Shown: positions 47,049-59,719, counted from the first letter of the stretch. The stretch: DNA of 64,000 nt from Axinella damicornis (GCA_963931865.1 OZ007515.1:3695192-3759191), one strand, 5' to 3'. Program-made: numbers and translations. Notes: generated from the letters alone by a model not told the origin.

Positions 47049-47745
47049 GTTGTGCACAGCACATACAAATACAGATGTAGCTACGACCACTGGATGTTAC
47101 CCAGCCCACTATGTATCACAAATCTTGCAGCACTTTCAATCCACAGAAGGTAGTGGCTACCAAAACAGTAACGCACAGGAATATACTTGGAAGTGAATTG
47201 TGGGAGATGAGGGTTCATGCTAGTGACTCACCCAAATGACATAATGAGCCAACTGGATATTAAAGTCATGACTGAACATACAATGTAGTTAGTGCTGGCA
47301 GCTCAGTGTACCGGCTGTATGCCTCGGTAATAGTTCCAACTGTAAAAGAGAAAGTGCAAGAGCTATGGTAACAAACACTGTGGTCTAACCATGTATGTAT
47401 TATGTATATATATATGCGTATGAAATTAATTTAGCTATACTTACATTGAATTAGGAGCACATGAGCCGCTGAAGGCGGCGAAGGAGCGTCGAACTCAGCA
47501 TGCGCGCCCTAGCGGAAGTAGTAGTTCTTCACACGTGCCAAACATTTTACCTTATACGACAAGAGGGCATTACGTAAAAGTGTGAAAGACAAATTGGCGT
47601 TTGTGCGGTACTGCAAAGGTCTTCCATATAAGGTATGACCGTAAGGCGTGAGGGATCACAACATGCCTGTACTAGTTCGATGCACCTTCAGTGGCTCATG
47701 CGCTCCTGTGTATATGACTAGATCATACTTTCTTTCTTCCCTTTC

Positions 47746-50700
47746 TTACCCCATACGGTCTTCTAAAGCATGTTGCTCCTCCTCAGGAAGAAGAGATACA
47801 AAGAAGAGGTAGCAGGATCGGATGAGGGAGAGGGAGGGATGGAGGGATTGAGGGAGGGAGGGTGGGAGGGAGGGAGGGAGGGAGGGAGGAGGGAGGGAGG
47901 GAGGGAGGGAGGGAGGGAGGGAGGGAGGGAGGGAGGGAGGGAGGGAGGGAGGGAGGGAGGGAGGGAGGGAGGGAGGGAGGGAGGGAGGGAGAGGGAGGGT
48001 ATGAGAGAGAGAGAGAGGGAGGGAAGGAGGGAAGGAGGGAGGCAGGGAGGGTGAGAGAGAGGGAGGGAGGAAGTAAAGGAAAGGAGAGAGAGGATGCACA
48101 CACAGCACATCAACAGCTATTTTGGAGTGATACCTAGACATACAAGGCATGCAAGTGCGTGGAATATCTAAAAAAATCACCAGCTCCTTTTTCTTCTCAT
48201 CCAGCTCCCTCTTCTGGTCATCCAACTGCTTTATCTTCTCATCCAGCTCTTGCCTCTCCTCAGCAATTTGCCCACTCAAGTGCTCCAATTCTTCGCTCAG
48301 CTATTGATGGGGTTGGAAATAGAGAACACAGCAAACACTCTCTGTCACGCCCACACTGCCACCGCTGCAAATTGTGGGTGTGGCCACATGAGTTTAGCTG
48401 CTAGTTAGTTAGTGCAGCAAGGAACCGATAGACAAAGTATTGTCGTAACTTCAAGTACCGCTGCAGCCTGCAAAGGTCTCTGTTACAGCCCCTTAAAGAG
48501 TGGGAAGGCCAACATTCATTGATACTTCACTAGATCTTGCTACTGTCTTTCATCATGCAAAGTATCAGTAGTGTTGCAGTTAAAATTTTCAAGATATGGA
48601 TGGCACAGACAGACAGACAGACAAATAGACGCAGGAGATTAAAATAACTCCACCTGGTTAACTTGTGGAGTCTCTGCCAGCTAGTACACTGTACCTTCAG
48701 CCTGATTAGTCTCTTGAGGCGGTAGACCTCATAGTGGTTGTGGTGGGTCACCTCACGTAGGTCTTCCATGTTAGTACTGAGGGATGGAGGAAAAAGGAGG
48801 AGTGATATGTGCATTAGTAGCCTCATTCCCATGCTCCCACACAAGAGCCGTGGAACGAGGCTAGTATATTAATCATCACAGTGGGAAAAGGGTGCATGCA
48901 AGAGACCAATACACAATTGGTATTTTATGCTTGCATGTACGTGTGTCACACACTCACTGGAGAAGCATTTCCCTCAGCTTCACCAAGTCACAGTGAGCCT
49001 CATTCTCAACTGCAGGAGGAAGGAATGCTCCCTCACTTTGACACTACCCTCACACTTCCCAGAGGTTATAATGATGTCTCTAAAGCTCACTGGCCAAGTG
49101 TACACTCTCCTTCCGAGTGACTACCCTACCACTTCCCAGAACTTATAAGTCTCTAAAGCTCACTGTCTCATTACCTGCCAAGTGTACACTCTCTCCTTCT
49201 GAGTGACTACCCTCAAACTTCCCGGAAGTTTAAGTCTCTAAAGCTCACTGTTTATTTAGGACAATTATTGGACAAGCAGATACACACGTACTGTCTCACC
49301 TTCCAACGTCCCCCACGGGTACTGCCGGACCCTGATCTCTTGCCCGTCCACTGTTATCTCCTCACGACTGCCAACCACTGCGAATGGCAACTGGTCCTAT
49401 GAGCACAGCCATATTAGGGCATTGAACACAGTATCTATTTCAACAGAGCTATAGTAGCAAACTTAGCGTGCAGCTGACGCTCACATTCATCCTGGCGTTG
49501 AGGTCTGCCACAGTGTCATCGTCAGTGGGGAACTGGTAGATCTGAACACCACTGCTCTTCAGCTCCTCAATTATCTGTGTGGTGTGTGTGTGTGTGTGTG
49601 TGTGAGTTGGTGTGTGTGTGTATGTGTGTGCAGTGTGTGTGTATGTGTGTGCAGTGTGTGTGGCGGTGTGTGCATGATATATATATACATTGCCTTGTAC
49701 CTAAATTCCACAGCTCAACTTTCATTGCGCTGTGTGTAACTTTTTCTTATGTAGACATGGGAAGGTGTGGGAAGGTGAGCCTGGCAATGAAGTTGCATGT
49801 ACTATAGGGCTACTAGCATACTCTGTACATACAAGTATACACAAACTCACACACACACACAGACACGCACGCTCACCCTGGCCTTGAACTGAGGCAGCTC
49901 AGAGCGAGTGATGGTATCAGCCTTGGCAATTACAGGGATAATGTTCACCTGAGGGGCAGAAACGTAAAGAATCATTGTGTTGTAAGAAATCTACTGTCCT
50001 TACTATTCATCCAGAAAGACCATTATCCTTATTCAGGAACTACGACCCTAATTCCTGTTCTCATATTGAGGTGGTGCAGTAGAAGAAATCAAACCTAAGC
50101 TTCATTCCTGGATACCAGCTGAGTAAATCAACAATTATACCAGCGGTAAAGTGCTCACTATAAAAGAAAGCCCAGCTAGCCTTACCTTCTCATTGAGCTC
50201 CTTCATACACACCACATCGAGAGGCTTGATTCTGTGAAGCATGCAGAGTGAACCACAGCAGTGAGAAATAAATGCATGTATTAGCAGGACCCCGCCCAAT
50301 GGACGGTAACTCCCCTCCCATCAACCAACCCTACACCTAGCCTCTTACCCAGGCCCACATGCGTGTTCCACATGTGGGCCTGGGTACGAGGCTACCCTAC
50401 ACTCAACCTCCTTCAGCTCAACGATATTACTGTGCTTGCCCAGAAACGTGACAACCGTATAGATGCTTAGAAACGTGACATACACATGAAAACCGTATTA
50501 TTACAGTGTAGCACCGTAATCTCCTGATAATACACCCATGGGCGATGAACTTTAGTGGCTACTCAAAGAGGGGGTGGGCATATTTTCGACTTTTTCCACT
50601 CAATCAACTGTTACAGTATACAATTTCTTAGTCAGCAGTAAGTCTCTCTTCGTGTGAGTAGTTGCAGGAACAGCAAACAAAGCACAGCAGGAGTGCTTGA

Positions 50701-53136
50701 GTGATTTGGAACATGCGACCACCTTCAGTCGCAGTTGCTTCTGAGAAATCTCCAGTGCACTGCTAGGACTATAGCCGACTATACTAGGCGATTACACACA
50801 AGATAAAACCATTATTATACATGTACATGCGCATCAATATCAATAGTTACAAAACATATGCATGTAACTAAGACACAGAATAGCTAGAACTAGCTGCTGA
50901 CTCACGAGTGCCCAGTTGGTGATATCAAAAAGAGACAGGCATGGATGCGAGTGTCATGGAAGCCGTCCATGTCCCTCTTGACTTTCAGCTCCTCCTGACG
51001 GTAGCTCTCAAACTGACGGTCAATGTACTCTACCATTGCCTGGCAGCTGTGGGAGTGAGCAGGAGTGAGAGGACAAGAGATGGTCCACTTACTGTAGCGT
51101 TAACAACTACCGGTAGCTCAGGTATGAAAGTACAGACAGCTGCAAGACAGCAAAACTTGAGGTCCCCGAGCCATTAGAGTACTGGTACTAGGGTTATGCA
51201 TGGGCAGATGCCTTGCGAGGGTTACAGTATAATTTAGTGCTGGAATTAACTTAAGCTAATGCGAATAGCTACATGTTTCTGTTACAAAATATTTTGAGCA
51301 GTGCACTTAGCAAGCTCTGTCGTTCTTTGTGCTGATTCTGATATTTACTTGCTATCTGATCTGCTGCTATTGTACTCAAATGGTAGCCTTGTTTCCAGGC
51401 TGTACTGACATCAACTGGACATTTTTCGAGAGAAAAAAAAGCTACTTGCTAGTTGTAGGGTATGGCAAACTGAACAGGGTATACCAGGCTATCTGTCAGT
51501 GCCCTGGCAACAATGTTATCTCTGCCCACCTGTTCTCCGTACATGTATTGATCTGGTCCCCATAGCCAGCTGTGCTGACTACTGTCAGCCGCAGATGTAC
51601 ATTGTTCTCTTGGAGCTCTGGGGAAGAGGGGAGAGAGAATTAGGCTAAGCTATCCTTGTACATGTTGTAAGAACACCGAGTCACACCACATGCACATGTC
51701 AGGCTGCTTTGACTGGCTAGCACTCACCATATGTGTGCTCATTAAGGGTAACTTTTGGCTGTTTGTGAGTGACCGGGGTGTCTGTAGGGAGGAAACACAC
51801 CATGAACATACGTTAGTGTGTCGCTGTATAATCAAGAATGTAACATAATACAGATACTCAACTCCCGAGTCTGACACTTGTGATAACTAACTGATACAAG
51901 CAAACACATCCTAAATCCTCGCTGTCAAATGTTTCAATGGCAAAGTTCTAACTATAGCCTGCCTTCTTTTGTACTTGCCAACCTAGCCTCGTTCCCAGGC
52001 TCCCACGTGGCCTGGGAATGGGACTATTGCCAGCCCTACCTCTGCTAATGTCCTTACCATGTTTACCACCCCATCTCTTGCTACCATCGCTCTCGGACCA
52101 GTCATTAGTTTCCCTGCCAACTTTGGGTATGCAATTACTGGAGTTCAACTTCAGGCAGCCACTCACCCTGGAGGCTGACATTGAAGAGGGAGTCGATCAG
52201 AGTGGACTTGCCAACACCAGTTTCACCTGAATGAAGAGTAATGTGCAATGTATACACTATAGTGCATGTGACGAGACTATAGTGCATGTGACAGGACTAC
52301 ATGTGCATGTGACAAGACTACATGTGCATGTGACAAGACTACATGTGCATGTGACGAGACTACATGTGCATGTGACGAGACTACATGTGCATATGTGACA
52401 AGACTACATGTGCATGTGATGAGACTACATGTGCATATGTGACAAGACTACATGTGCATGTGACGAGACTACACGTGCATGTGATGAGACTACATGTGCA
52501 TATGTGACAAGACTACATGTGCATGTGACAAGATTACATGTGCATGTGACAAGACTACATGTGCATGTGACAAGACTACATGTGCATGTGACAAGACTAC
52601 ATGTGCATGTGACAAGACTACATGTGCATGTTTGGGAAGTGGCTCAAACTTAGATCTATCCTGCAGTGGTTTCCTGATTGCCCTAAGTAATGCGCTAATG
52701 CTAAGTCACATGACCTAACTAAACCAATCAGATGCAAGCTTTGAAAACTACTTCGGGAATGTAGCAAACTTCTCTATCAACACAGTTATGGTATAACATT
52801 CTTGCAGTTAGCCCCGTTCCCAGGCTCCTCCCCAGCTTTTTGTCGCATACTGTACGACAAAAAGCTGGGAAGGAACCTGGGAACGAGGCTATACTTGCAG
52901 TCACACACACACTCACCAATACAAAGGATGTTAAAATCGAAGCCCTTCTTCACCCTCATTTTAGCCAGCTGGTCTGGCAGGCAATCAATCCCGACATGGC
53001 CACTGAGATGAAGGCTCCGCCCACTAGCACCCTATTACAGAGTATAACAATAGTGCTGTCAAAATTACATACACATGAACAACTATACTGCATATGCACT
53101 CAGTCTTATTGATGATACATTATCATAGGCGTAGGA

Positions 53137-53188
<52 letters not shown>

Positions 53189-54853
53189 GGTGGGGGGGGC
53201 ATGGCCCCCTTTAAAATAATGTTGCCCCATATTAATTCCAACTGCTATGTGCAGAAATATATGTCTGCATATGGACAGGAGCCCATAACAGGAAGGTGCA
53301 TCCAACTTGCTTAACCATCAGGTGCAGGGTAGCAGCACACAACACTCCTTATACAGATTTGAATTGCTCGCGTTTGCGGTCAGTGTACATGTATATGTAC
53401 GTGATGTACGTCACTTAAGTACAGTCGATTGCAGATGCGTTGGAACACTGCGTATTGCGTGGATTATCACGGAAACTGTGTTCTGCAAATATGACACTCA
53501 CGCAAAGTGCCTGAATGGCTTCCATGGATCGAGACTCTTGCGTATTCCAGGCCGTGTCATTTCCATTGACGTTCCACCCACAGAAACTGCAATACGCATT
53601 GTTCAAATGCAACAGAAATTGACTGTATAGGTGCGCAGAATCGTGCGTGACTTATGATTGCGGTTAGTTTTTCACACGTCATGCAACCTAGCCCTCACAG
53701 GCTTCTAAACAAAGAAGGTGTGAGTTGTAGCCCTTCCGTATAAGGTGCTTGTGCGACTAGCTGCTAACTTGTCAACAGGTGGAGCCAAACAAGTATGGTA
53801 GTTTGATGCTCGATCCTTCCCGATCCTTCCCACCCCGATCCTTCCCACCCCGATCCTTCCCACCCCGATCCTTCCCACCCTGATCCTTCCCACCGCTTCG
53901 AACTGCTCATAAGCTCCTGATATAGAATGTCTATCTACTGTTGCACTGTATACCTGAATGCAATGCTGAATGCTGCTGAGGAGGTGGACTAATTCATTCT
54001 ACTGAGCCAAGTGCAAAGATGCACTCTTGATGACGCCTGTTGCTTTTTTTATATTCATTTCCAGGCAACGTCAGTTTTTCAAAGTTACAAAACACTTCAG
54101 CTGGGAATGAGGTCATTTTACTACAGCGGCATGAATTTACTAGCATGCACCACAGGAGGCCAGAGAAATAATGATGACCGACCGAGTCTTATTGTTGTGA
54201 GTGTATAAGAAGGGCTCTATCCTACACATAGCTGAACAGGTAGCCTCATTCCCAGTCCATCGCTTGCAGTACGGAAAAGTGGGCCCTCCCCGCTTTCCAT
54301 ACTGCAAGCGATGAAGCGAAAAGCTGGGCGTGGGACTGGGAAAGAGGCTACTGAACAGGAGGATCAATTGTTACAAGGCTTCTGTTCTGGAGCTCGATAT
54401 CAGGACTCAGGGATTATTAACGCTAACTTAGCCTTGCGGGCCAGGCACATATTATTTTTGGGGGGACGGGCGAAAAAATACTCTCCCTCCTCCCGGGCTG
54501 CCCATCAGAAATATGGCTGGCCCATGAGACTAAAACTCTGATTCTGTTCTAGTTTGGTCTCATTATAATTATGAGAACTCTAAACACCCTGGAACCTTGA
54601 GCAGTGTAAATTGGTCAAGGGCAGGATCAACACCGAGCTATACCACTGCCAGAGGTTTTCCAGGGTGTTCAAAACTGAACGGGAGGGGTCTATCTTACTC
54701 AGACTGTACCCATTAGCAAGTGAATATTGTATGAGGGCTTTAAACACTAGCCTGTAAACATCAAAGCTTCCGCCTAATTAATTAATTATGCATACGCGGT
54801 CTAAGACAAAGTTCACTCACCAAAGCTCTTGCAACTGTGCAGTGTGAGCTCAT
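47746..54853 (-). CDS. Septin, SEPT6/8/10/11-like group (14 exons, 361 aa)
   Basis: Exons in coding order: 54853-54821, 53031-52917, 52226-52167, 51781-51728, 51617-51530, 51046-50906, 50231-50186, 49948-49877, 49574-49485, 49396-49300, 49009-48958, 48776-48695, 48300-48181, 47781-47746; phases close. Septins are GTP-binding, filament-forming cytoskeletal proteins. G1 is GETGVGKST (residues 50-58), G3 is STAG (102-105), G4 is AKAD (187-190). [11 protein letters not shown] before G1, [25 protein letters not shown] and [15 protein letters not shown] are septin hallmarks, and [12 protein letters not shown] points to the SEPT6 group. A short Lys/Glu-rich coiled coil follows ([16 protein letters not shown]), ending [11 protein letters not shown]. 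The coiled coil is shorter than in human SEPT6, so an exon between 48695 and 48300 may have been missed. It shares a divergent promoter with CSPP1. Confidence 0.93.
47820..48075. repeat. (GGGA)n tract in the last septin intron
   Basis: About 180 bp of uninterrupted repeat; (TCCC)n on the coding strand, followed by CTCTTCTTCCTGAG at the acceptor of the terminal exon. Confidence 0.97.
48818..48863. repeat. Palindromic element, GAGGCTA family
   Basis: TAGCCTCATTCCCATGCTC and GAGCCGTGGAACGAGGCTA arms in a septin intron. Confidence 0.75.
49015..49260. repeat. Three-copy tandem repeat in a septin intron
   Basis: Units of about 75-95 bp sharing CACTTCCCAGA, GTCTCTAAAGCTCACTG and AAGTGTACACTCTC. 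Confidence 0.85.
49575..49670. repeat. (TG)n tract next to a septin acceptor
   Basis: (CA)n on the coding strand, ending CACACAG at the exon 49574-49485. Confidence 0.95.
50338..50394. repeat. Palindromic element, GAGGCTA family
   Basis: TAGCCTCTTACCCAGGCCCA with complementary right half TGGGCCTGGGTACGAGGCTA; a paired compensatory change (TTACCCAG/CTGGGTA) keeps the stem. Confidence 0.9.
51984..52026. repeat. Palindromic element, GAGGCTA family
   Basis: TAGCCTCGTTCCCAGGC and GCCTGGGAATGGGACTA arms in a septin intron. Confidence 0.8.
52247..52632. repeat. 21-bp tandem repeat, about 18 copies
   Basis: Unit GTGCATGTGACAAGACTACA plus T with variants GACGAG and GATGAG, in septin intron 2. Because 21 is a multiple of three it stays open as a Cys/Thr-rich frame, judged not coding. 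Confidence 0.95.
52809..52891. repeat. Palindromic element, GAGGCTA family
   Basis: TAGCCCCGTTCCCAGG ... CCTGGGAACGAGGCTA with nested CCCAGCTTTTTGTCG / CGACAAAAAGCTGGG. Confidence 0.9.
53141..53198. repeat. Long poly-G run
   Basis: Over 45 G with one interruption in septin intron 1; poly-C on the coding strand. Confidence 0.95.
53811..53893. repeat. 15-bp tandem repeat (GATCCTTCCCACCCC)
   Basis: Five to six units in septin intron 1. Confidence 0.9.
54241..54350. repeat. Palindromic element, GAGGCTA family, nested
   Basis: TAGCCTCATTCCCAGTCC ... GGGACTGGGAAAGAGGCTA with inner TCGCTTGCAGTACGGAAA / TTTCCATACTGCAAGCGA. Confidence 0.9.
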
Positions 54854-55124
54854 GGCGATCACGATACAGCCACGGTCATCACTGTTCCACACTGTACGTG
54901 TAATTGACCGGCAATGGTCAAAAGGAACCTCGATTGCGCATACAGCATAGCGGATGTTATGTTCAGCTACGTAGCTACACAATCGTGCCGAGACCCCACC
55001 CACGAGGGGCGGGGTCCCACGTACTTCCATTCCCCATCCGGTCCCGGCCCGGCACCCGAAAATTAGTAGGCGGGACCCATCCAAATATCCGTTTCTATTG
55101 GCAACCAGGAAAAGATTCAAAAAG
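54854..55124. promoter_or_regulatory. GC-rich divergent promoter: septin (-) and CSPP1 (+)
   Basis: A 271-bp spacer between opposed ATGs with a GC-rich core (about 54990-55070) containing GAGGGGCGGGGTCCCAC, an Sp1/GC-box-like motif. Confidence 0.6.
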
Positions 55125-58100
55125 ATGGATATCGAACAGTTTATATCGTCAAGAAAATCTAGGCTGAACGAGGAGAAAGCAAGACTCAGTGAAGACAGAA
55201 AGCAACAAAGGTAGGTCAACTTATCTCTACTGATCACCAGTTTCTCATAAATTAGACGAATGCATGACATAACCGTTAAGATAAAGATAAGCTCGTGCAT
55301 GTGCAGAACATGGAGCTAATAAACCTTCCGGTAGGTTTATTTGCCCGCACATCACTCACCACTGAAGTAGCCAGATATGAACGGCATTGCGAGGGTCTGG
55401 CTGTGCCAGACTAGAGTCGTACATGGTCTCTATCCCTGTTTTGAGGCCATCAAGGATGTATACGTAGACTAGTACTGTCATGGTTTGGGTTGTCAACTCG
55501 ACTTGTCGAGTGAATTTGTCGATGAACACTTGTGAATCATTTTTGAAATGAACACACGAACTAAAAGTTGCAAGTGATTTACAGAATGACATGACAAATA
55601 GAGAGTTGCTATAAAGATCAGAGGGTAGTGCAGTCTTTTCTCCAGCTACGATACAAATTCAAGGGGAGGTCACGTCCATAGATTCTGCAGTCACAGCTGC
55701 GACCGCGGGTCAAAACTTTGACCGTTCTTGCGCGGCTTGACCGTTGACCGTGCTGATTTTCGAGGCTTTGACTGTTGACCGCGCTGATTTTCAGGCTTTG
55801 ACCGTTGACTTTGCGATAGTATACGGAAAAATGCGTAGCGACTCCACCCCTTCCGGCCGAATTCCTTATTATACTGTACGCAGTCGCAGCTGTGACTGCG
55901 GTGCTTATTGGCGTGACTGCCCCTTGAAAGCTGCTTTGCAATGTAGCCAGCACATCAAAATTAGTGGGTGGGGTAACTTGGAACAGTAACTATATAGCTA
56001 CACAAAGCATAATAGCAGTGTGGTTAAAAGTTCTGCTGAGTTCAGCCCTAGTGGTATTTGCAGAAGGACAGTTAAGTCACTTTCCACCGATGCATATGTG
56101 ATCCTCGCTGATAAATTTCCACTTTCAAAAAACTGAACTTCGTGAGATAGAAGACTCAAACCTAGCTGGCTCCAGTGCGAACGACTTCAGACTTCGCAGG
56201 CATAGTAGTTTGTACATGTATGTACCAAGTCTGAGGTTGAATTTCATCTTCTCCTCAGTGCTAGAAACGTTTGTTCCAGTAACTAGCTTGCAACAAAGCT
56301 GGGCGTGAAGGTGTGAAGTCCCTTCGCACCCAGGCCTCCATGCCCAGCTTTTGTCACTTGCGACAAAGCTGGGCCTGAAGGCCTGGGAACGAGGCTAGGA
56401 CTTGCTCAGGCTCGCCTAAATTAATTGCTCTCCATAGTTGTATAATTTGATATTTGCTCTTGCCACTGCTAGAATATCACCATCAGAGACAAACCTCTAC
56501 CAAAGGTCAAATGGGGATCCCCTCTCAACTAGAGCCCCTGCAAAATCTGTTGCTGAGGTACGCCAACAAATGTCAAGAGAAAGAGAGAAGGAACTCTCGA
56601 GTTATGATAGTGCAAGGACTGGGAGGGAGATAGCTGAAAGGAGAGGAAGAGGGCCTCATGATGATCTCCATGGTAACCCACCAAGGGAGGACTATCTCAG
56701 CATGAGGGAGAAGAGGCTTGCTGAAGAGAGACAGTATCAAGACCAGATGTACACGAACCCAGAACTGGACACTCACTCATCTGATTTTAGTCGCAGGAGG
56801 AAACAATGGGACCAGAATCCTCTTGAAGCCCGCCAAGTCAGATTCAGAGATGAACCATACAGTACAAGAAATAGGACACAGAGATGGGATGAGGAGGAAA
56901 GAGAATTGATACAGTGGGCTAAAAGCCAAGGGCATTCGAACGATGGTAGGCCAAGATATCGTGCCCCTACACCTCCAATTTACGAGTCACCTCAAAAACA
57001 AGAGAGAGAGATGGAGAGCGGGGGCCACAAGTCACTGAGGTCCATTTCAGCTCCGGTTATAGTAGAGGGTATAGCCGCTCTTGGGGCGAGGGATGATACC
57101 AGAACCCGACAGATGAAGCAGAAAAAATACGCAGAGGAATTAAGGACGCAGATTAGGGAAAAGGAGGAGGCGAAACGGAAAGAGAGGATGGATGAACATG
57201 TGATCATGCCAAGCAGTAACCCCACCGAGGGGCTCAAGGATACCTCAGAGTTTGTCAGGGAAGCTCCAAAGCGCACTACTTTGAGAGAAGATGAATACGA
57301 AAAGCAATACGAACAGTATGACTACAGGGAGAGGGGTCATGACAAAAGGGAGTACCCACGAAGGCTGCCTCTGTCTCCAACCCACAATGCTGGCAGACAT
57401 GACCGGTACAGTCCCTACCCCCCACCCCATGGGTACCACCCTCATCTGAATCCATACCACAACCCCTCATGGGTGCCTCCATACTACCAACCTCCCTATA
57501 CATTCCATCCCCACATGGAATACCCCCCACATCCTCCTGACCCCTACTACCACCTCCCAATGCACATGGGCAATCCCTACCTGCCTGTAAGACGGCCAGA
57601 ACCTTGGGACATGGAGTACGAGAGCAGAGGGAGGAGAGGGATGGAGATGAGCAAAGCAAAAGAGCCACGATTAGAGAAAGAAAATCAGTTGCTTAGAAAG
57701 AGTGATGACGATGGAGAAGAGTTCATTTCTCCCCTCGGTGGTAGGTCAAGTAAAACTCCAAAACAGACCAAGGCCTCCTACCGAGCTGAACTGGAAAAAC
57801 AGATGCTAGAAAAGAAGGAGAAAGAAACACAGAAGAAACTGGAGAAAGAGCGGTTTGAGTTAAAGAAAGAAACGGAAATCTATGATCCATGGGGAAAGGG
57901 AGGGTGTGGAGCACCTGTTCGAGACAGAAGGGGTAATCTAGTCACAGATCTGAAGAAGATGCGAAAGCTGAACAATGAAAGACTTATGTGTACCAGCACA
58001 TCTCCCCAACGTCCGCAATCCACTGCTGAAGATGGTAGCGGTGACATCGATGAGGGATCTCCCAATACTACTCCCCAAAAGTCACCCTACACTTACGACT

Positions 58101-59719
58101 GGAAGCAGAACGAGAAGAAAGTGGATCAGGATGGATATCGTGATTTTCTGAGACAACAAGTTGAGGAGAAAGAGGCAGCCAAGAGGAAGGAGAAGGAGCA
58201 GAAGAGGATGGAGGAGCAAAAAGAAATTGACCGGTTGGAACAAGAGAGGAAGAAGCTGCAGGAGGACTATGCCCGTGAACAAGAAGCCCAAAGAAGGAAA
58301 GAGGCAGAACTTCGTGCTAAGAATGAAGTACTCAAACGTGAAGCTGAAGAGAAACGCAGAGAGGCTGCCCTCATGAAGCACCAGGAAGAATTGGAGGAGG
58401 CAGAGAGGGAACAGGAGGAGTTGAACAGGGCACTTACTGAGAGACTGCAGCAGCCCCTCCCTCCACCCAGGACAAAGTCACCTCCCATACCTGTCATCAA
58501 GCGCAGGATGGAACAGGGTCACCTCCCCCTACCCCCTCCAAGCACGGAGGACAACATTGACTACCACCAACCTGAATATCGCTCATCTTCGCCTCCTGTT
58601 CCCACGGTACGGCACAAGTTGATGAACCAACAAAAGGCACCATCACACCCTCCACAAGAGCCAGCTGCTCCTAGAAGTAGCTCCCCACCTGTACCTGCCT
58701 TGAGGAAAAGAATGCAATCAGAAGTCAAACTGGAGCCTCCTAATCTGGTGACAGAACCTAGGTCAACAGCTGAGGTACATGGCCAGACGATCACTGTATC
58801 AGAGCCCAGACAACCGGAGAGCAAATCTTCTGACCTCTTGAGACAGCTCTCTGCCATGCGAAGACATCTTCTTTCTGAGAAAGATAAACTTTCAAAGAAG
58901 CAGGATCACACCCACCGTAAGGATGATGATACCACCAGTCACCGCTCGGATGACATTTTTGATATGGCAAGAGTACAGAAACCAAGAATGGCCCTCCCAA
59001 GATCCAGACTGCCACCAAAACTCGGAGCTGCACCAAAGGACAGTATGGCTCTTTCTGACGTCCTGCGTGATTTCACAGCCCTCAGGGAGAATACCACTCA
59101 GAGAGGATTTTTAAGAGAGTTTCCAGAGCCCCCTCTGTCTGAGGGTTCATTCGTAGCTCAACAAAATGCCCTCATAGCACAGCAGGAACTTAAGCTGGCT
59201 GAACTTAGAACTGACAGGCGAAGCAAGAAAGAAAACAAACCTGTCTCTCTATCTCACGAAGGAAGCAATCTCCTTGCATCAAATAGCACACACGTTCCTC
59301 TTAGCTCTGGAAGTATTTTCAGTGGTGATTCAAGCAGAGCTTACACCAGAGACCAAGCAGCTCTAGGACCTCATGTATCAAGACCTAGAGAAAGGAGACA
59401 GTGGGGTTTGGATCCTACTCCTCCTCTGCACCCACACCAACACCGAGTCCCTTCTGCTGGTGGCCAGTCACAATTCTCAGTAGCTACATTGGACGTGGAT
59501 AACATGGCAAGACAAAATGAAGAGAGAAAGAGGCGGCTTGACGCCATTTTGAATGCAAGTGCTGGGAACACACAAGAGCCGCAAGCCATCTTGCAGAACT
59601 TCTTGAGTAGGACAAACAAGCCGCAACCATTCACCGACGGTAGAACTGTCACCAGACAGTCGGAGAAGAGCTTAGACTGTGAGACTCAATTCCACCCCAT
59701 TGCTTCTGCCCGTATATAA
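55125..59719 (+). CDS. CSPP1: CSPP1-like centrosome/spindle-pole and ciliary protein (2 exons, 1,110 aa)
   Basis: Exons 55125-55210 and 56473-59719. The start MDIEQFISSRKSRLNEEKARL matches the CSPP1 opening; other recalled CSPP1 segments are EIYDPWGKGGCGAPVRDRRG (about residue 480-500), the long charged coiled coil that follows, SSPPVP repeats (binding-motif-like), DDIFDMARVQKPR, and NMARQNEERKRRLDAILN near the C-terminus. Human CSPP1 binds microtubules at spindle poles and the ciliary axoneme. A Pro/Tyr/His-rich stretch (about 325-400) looks lineage-specific. The second exon carries 97% of the coding sequence, unlike its intron-rich neighbours. Non-coding or small coding exons between 55211 and 56472 cannot be excluded, although the phases join directly. 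Confidence 0.93.
55686..55900. repeat. Inverted-repeat element in CSPP1 intron 1
   Basis: GCAGTCACAGCTGCGAC at the left is matched by GTCGCAGCTGTGACTGC at the right, with internal TTTGACCGTTGACCG repeats. Related GACTGTTGACCGG sequence occurs at about 3600-3660. Confidence 0.8.

Larger units (their letters stand above)
45900..47745. other. Intergenic interval upstream of DAD1, downstream of septin
   Basis: A 1.8-kb interval without recognisable exons, occupied by three inverted-repeat elements (45967-46012, 46778-46888, 46928-47048). The DAD1 promoter should lie at its left end. Confidence 0.6.

Noticed and set aside
52429..52718. Cys/Thr-rich repeat protein over the 21-bp array
   Set aside because: Open only because the period is a multiple of three; it is on the strand opposite to the septin gene, inside its intron, with no start context.
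53141..53198. Long poly-G/poly-C runs as possible functional quadruplex sites
   Set aside because: Lengths of such homopolymers are unreliable in assemblies and they lack consistent placement except near acceptors; no separate claim is made.
53307..53630. 107-aa plus-strand frame in septin intron 1
   Set aside because: No family resemblance; a 65-aa frame is also open on the other strand (53415-53612), so coding potential is not convincing.
57276..58381. Minus-strand frames opposite the CSPP1 large exon
   Set aside because: Mirror frames of a long charged coding exon; no motif.
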